Shown here piece by piece: positions 61,535 to 64,000 of a DNA stretch of 64,000 nt. Below the pieces are notes generated by a model, which worked only from the letters and a program-made list of their open reading frames with translations, was not told the origin of the DNA and did no database searches. Both the position numbers and the translations under genes were made by a program. How positions within the stretch are numbered: position 1 is the first letter of the stretch; the number at the start of each line of letters is the position of its first letter. Source of the stretch: Allosediminivita pacifica (GTDB lineage: Bacteria > Pseudomonadota > Alphaproteobacteria > Rhodobacterales > Rhodobacteraceae); contig NZ_QBKN01000011.1 in NCBI RefSeq assembly GCF_003054175.1, positions 1-64,000 of the forward strand, in the 5' to 3' direction.

Positions 61535-62107
61535 TCAGGACCCGGCGGCGGCGGCGCGCGTGAGCGCGTCGACCCGCGCGCGCAGGTCGGTGAGCAGGGG
61601 CGTGGCATCGGTACGGTCGCGCCCGTAGCCGAGGTTCCAGAGGTAGTCGAAATCCGGGACCTGTTTGCCAGCGACATGCTGCAACATGGTTTCGAGCTTG
61701 TCGAAGCCCTTGGCAAGCCGGGCTTCGGGCGTCTCGCCGGCCTCGTATTCCTCCCATAGGTCGCGGATGGCTGTGCGCAGGTCGTCGGGCAGGGAGGCCG
61801 TCAGGGTGGCGACATCGGCGCGCTCGCGGTCGGTCTTGCCGTCCTCGGATCTCTGTTCGGTCGCCGGGACGTCCCCCGAGATCGCCTCGCCGAGGTCGTG
61901 GATGAGGCATAGGCGCATCAGCTTGAGCGCGTCGATGCCGTCCATTTCGGGTTCGAGCAGTAGCACGAGCAGGCAGAGCGACCAGCTGTGTTCGGCGACG
62001 CTTTCGGGGCGGCCGGCGCGGGTATGGGCCGAGCGGAGCGTGTCCTTGAGGGCGCCTGCCTCCTGCAGGAAGGCGAGAATGCGGTCATGGCGGTGAGGTG
62101 TCTGCAT
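61535..62107 (-). CDS. HD-domain phosphohydrolase (YfbR-like)
   Basis: 190 residues. The metal-binding set is SVAEHSWSL (His), CLIHDLGEAISGD (HD) and a later Asp in GFDKLETMLQ. YfbR-type proteins dephosphorylate 5'-deoxynucleotides, and others of the group act on different nucleotides. The start at 62107 is chosen over an upstream frame of poor composition. It converges with the purine permease. Confidence 0.88.
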   Translation of the reverse strand: MQTPHRHDRILAFLQEAGALKDTLRSAHTRAGRPESVAEHSWSLCLLVLLLEPEMDGIDALKLMRLCLIHDLGEAISGDVPATEQRSEDGKTDRERADVATLTASLPDDLRTAIRDLWEEYEAGETPEARLAKGFDKLETMLQHVAGKQVPDFDYLWNLGYGRDRTDATPLLTDLRARVDALTRAAAAGS

Positions 62108-62273
62108 TTCGTGAGATTGCGTGAGGTTCTCGGGATTCGCCAATGGCGCAAGTGTGCGGATTTTCGCACCGTTGGCGCAAACACCTGTGCGGTAAGTCGC
62201 ACAAGGGCATGCTGCCGACGGCATGTCCGGTTTCAATGTTATATGTAAGCCTCTGTTATAAAATATAAATTTA

Positions 62274-62288
62274 GATTGGTCACCAATC
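62274..62288. promoter_or_regulatory. Palindromic operator candidate upstream of dctP
   Basis: GATTGGT-C-ACCAATC is a perfect 7-bp inverted repeat just after an AT-rich TATAAAATATAAAT stretch that could be the -10 region. TTGGTCACCAA-like cores are bound by some FadR/FCD GntR repressors. No sigma-54 (-24/-12) promoter was found between 62108 and 62393. Confidence 0.5.
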
Positions 62289-62393
62289 GGCGACATGTCG
62301 CTTGATTGGATTCATCGGTGCCGCTTCTGTGAGCGTTAGATCGGCTCTGGAGGATGAGCCGACCCGACGATCAGAAATCCAAGGGAGGATTCC

Positions 62394-63407
62394 ATGAAGA
62401 CACTTCTTATGACCGCCGCGACGGCGACCGCTATGACGTTGGGCGCAGGTGCCGCCTTCGCCGATTGCGACGATGGCGAGATGGTCATCAAGTTCAGCCA
62501 CGTGACCAATACCGACCGTCACCCCAAGGGCATCGCCGCCTCGCTTCTGCAGGAACGCGTCAACGAGGAGATGGACGGCACCGCCTGCATGGAGGTCTAT
62601 CCGAACTCCACGCTCTACAACGATGACCAGGTGCTTGAGGCGATGCTGCAGGGCGACGTGCAGATGGCGGCACCCTCGCTGTCGAAGTTCGAGCAGTTCA
62701 CCAAGGTCTTCCGTATCTTCGACCTGCCCTTCATGTTCAACAACATCGAGGCGGTCGACGCCTTCCAGGCCTCGGATGCCGGGCAGGACATGCTCGAGAG
62801 CATGGCGCGCCGCGGCCTTCTGGGCCTTGGCTTTTGGCACAACGGCATGAAGCAGATGTCGGCCAACAAACCGCTGATCGAGCCGTCGGATGCCGAGGGG
62901 CTGAAGTTCCGCGTGCAGGCGTCGGAAGTGCTCAAGGCGCAGATGTCGGCCATGGGCGCGAGTCCGCAGCCGATGGCCTTTTCCGAGGTCTACGGCGCGC
63001 TGCAGACCGGCGTGGTCGACGGGCAGGAGAACACCTGGTCGAACATCTACGGCCAGAAGTTCTTCGAGGTGCAGGACGGCATCACCGAGACCAACCACGG
63101 GGTTCTGGACTATCTTGTCGTGACCAATGTCGATTGGTGGGACGGCCTGGACGAGGACGTGCGCGACCAGCTGTCGACGATCCTTGCCGAGGTCACCGAG
63201 ACCCGGAACACCGAGAGCTACAACGTGAACCAGGAGGCCAAGCAGGCGATCATCGACGCCGGCGGCACCGTGCGCGAGCTTGACGCGTCGCAGCGCGAAG
63301 CCTGGGTCGAGGCGATGAAGCCGGTCTGGGAGCAGTTCGTCGAGGACGTGGGCCAGGAAAACATCGACGCGGCCCAGGAGATGAACGCGCAGGTTTCGGG
63401 CTCCTGA
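62394..63407 (+). CDS. dctP: TRAP dicarboxylate transporter binding protein DctP
   Basis: 337 residues. The signal peptide ends near residue 23 (GAAFA). The mature protein has KFSHVTNTDRHPKGIAA, the substrate-arginine region LKFRVQASEVLKAQMSAMGA and FSEVYGALQTGVVDGQENTW, a close match to C4-dicarboxylate-binding DctP. AAGGGAGG precedes the start. It opens a dctPQ(M) operon that continues past the window. Confidence 0.93.
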   Translation: MKTLLMTAATATAMTLGAGAAFADCDDGEMVIKFSHVTNTDRHPKGIAASLLQERVNEEMDGTACMEVYPNSTLYNDDQVLEAMLQGDVQMAAPSLSKFEQFTKVFRIFDLPFMFNNIEAVDAFQASDAGQDMLESMARRGLLGLGFWHNGMKQMSANKPLIEPSDAEGLKFRVQASEVLKAQMSAMGASPQPMAFSEVYGALQTGVVDGQENTWSNIYGQKFFEVQDGITETNHGVLDYLVVTNVDWWDGLDEDVRDQLSTILAEVTETRNTESYNVNQEAKQAIIDAGGTVRELDASQREAWVEAMKPVWEQFVEDVGQENIDAAQEMNAQVSGS

Positions 63408-63426
63408 TAAGGGACGTCTGAAAAAC

Positions 63427-63456
63427 CCGGTCCGCCGTCCCCACACGGCGGGCCGG
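63427..63456 (+). terminator. Intercistronic hairpin between dctP and dctQ
   Basis: CCGGTCCGCCGT and ACGGCGGGCCGG pair over 12 bp (one G-T) around a 6-nt loop, starting 20 nt after dctP. No T run follows, so it is more likely an mRNA stabiliser or processing stop than a full terminator. Confidence 0.55.
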
Positions 63457-63569
63457 TGTGGTCTTTCACGGGCCCGAGCGGCCCGTCCCTTTCTTCCGTC
63501 ATGTCTCCGAGGCGCCGCGCGATGTGCGGCGACAAGGGGCCGTGCCGGCGGCAGAGGCAGGAGGTCTTC

Positions 63570-64000
63570 ATGTCCCATACCGATCCCCATCATCGAGGTG
63601 GCATGCACCGCTTCGTCGACGAGCTTGAAGAGACCGTCATTGCCGTGATCCTCGGCGCGATGACGATCATCACCTTCATCAACGTTGTGCTGCGCTACGG
63701 TTTCAACACCGGCCTGATCTGGGGGCTCGAGGCGGTCTCGTTCCTCTTTGCCTGGTTGGTGCTCTTCGGGGTGAGCTACGCGGTCAAGAAGACCGCCAAC
63801 CTTGGCGTGGACGCGGTGCTGAACATCGTGCCACGGGGCACGCGGCGGGTGCTGTCGCTGATCGCGGCGGCGGTCTGCGTGGCTTATGCCTTCCTGCTGC
63901 TGAAGGGCGCCTGGGACTACTGGGCCAACTTTGCGAACCTGCCGCAGACCACGGGCCGCTGGTTTCCCACCGGTTTCGAAGAGATGGGCCGTACTTCGTA
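63570..64000 (+). CDS. dctQ: TRAP transporter small permease DctQ (cut by window end)
   Basis: 143 residues are visible. The sequence has helices at about 22-42, 52-70 and 92-110 and the DctQ-type segment ITFINVVLRYGFNTGLIWGL. It forms the small membrane subunit for the DctP protein upstream. AGGAGG lies 5 nt before the ATG. The 3' end and the large permease gene are outside the window. Confidence 0.92.
   Translation, partial: MSHTDPHHRGGMHRFVDELEETVIAVILGAMTIITFINVVLRYGFNTGLIWGLEAVSFLFAWLVLFGVSYAVKKTANLGVDAVLNIVPRGTRRVLSLIAAAVCVAYAFLLLKGAWDYWANFANLPQTTGRWFPTGFEEMGRTS

Noticed and set aside
62108-62393. Sigma-54 (-24/-12) promoter for dctP
   Set aside because: TGGCGC followed by a TGC at one base too short a spacing is the closest match; GG-GC spacing is wrong, so it is not called.
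1-64000. tRNA, rRNA, CRISPR array or insertion sequence
   Set aside because: I looked for T-loop sequences, regularly spaced direct repeats and transposase motifs and found nothing convincing; a tRNA scan could still find one I missed.

Overview
The window is about 64 kb of GC-rich, densely packed chromosome from an alphaproteobacterium, most likely a marine Rhodobacteraceae (Roseobacter-type). Supporting features are the PhyR-NepR-EcfG general stress module, an RNase E with an acidic insertion in its S1 domain, the gene order pyrC-pyrE-dnaB-alr-mlaEF-radA-cvpA-purF, the cobA-DUF2849-cysI-cysH-DUF934 sulfite/sulfate module, two TRAP transporters, and intergenic repeats typical of this family. 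No rRNA, tRNA, CRISPR array, insertion sequence or prophage was recognised. Family names come from reading the translated proteins; no database search was run.

Layout. 1-3.7 kb: the 5' end of acs and a complete TRAP transporter operon. 3.7-10.4 kb: a general-stress island with two small membrane proteins, phyR divergent from nepR-ecfG-histidine kinase-amidoligase-glutamine amidotransferase, a PRC-barrel gene and a small membrane protein, several preceded by EcfG-like promoters. 10.4-13.6 kb: an arsenate operon (ArsR-ArsC fusion, GAPDH, ArsJ). 13.6-22.4 kb: a penicillin-acylase-type hydrolase, a beta-hydroxyacid dehydrogenase, rne, tusA, a CcdA-type protein and a class I aldolase. 22.4-27 kb: a WYL regulator, tatABC, a DUF815 ATPase and an SDR, with repeat elements between them. 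27.4-41.5 kb: housekeeping genes, mostly on the minus strand, interrupted by cobS/cobC, a single-domain response regulator and a DnaJ-zinc-finger membrane protein. 41.5-48.1 kb: an unidentified gene, xdhC plus a molybdopterin-binding protein, nlpD-pcm-surE and an Lrp regulator. 48.2-53.1 kb: the siroheme/sulfite reduction operon and fpr. 53.1-56.8 kb: an alanine-rich anchored protein, infC with an AUA start, a methyltransferase and a cytochrome P450. 56.8-64 kb: DctB/DctD-like genes, a purine permease, an HD protein and a second TRAP operon cut by the window end.

How it fits together. The strongest candidate for an undescribed system is the stress island. An amidoligase and a class I glutamine-amidotransferase-like peptidase follow ecfG and its kinase with start/stop overlaps at every junction, so they should be co-transcribed with the general-stress sigma factor. 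EcfG-like promoters (GGAAC, 16-17 nt, NGTT) also occur before the flanking small-protein genes, the PRC-barrel gene and a distant single-domain response regulator. Secondary points are a DctD-like regulator without GAFTGA and with a broken Walker A motif, a catalytically degenerate LytM protein, a four-CxxCxGxG zinc domain joined to membrane helices, matching hairpins between the first two genes of both TRAP operons, and two families of intergenic repeat, each in two copies.
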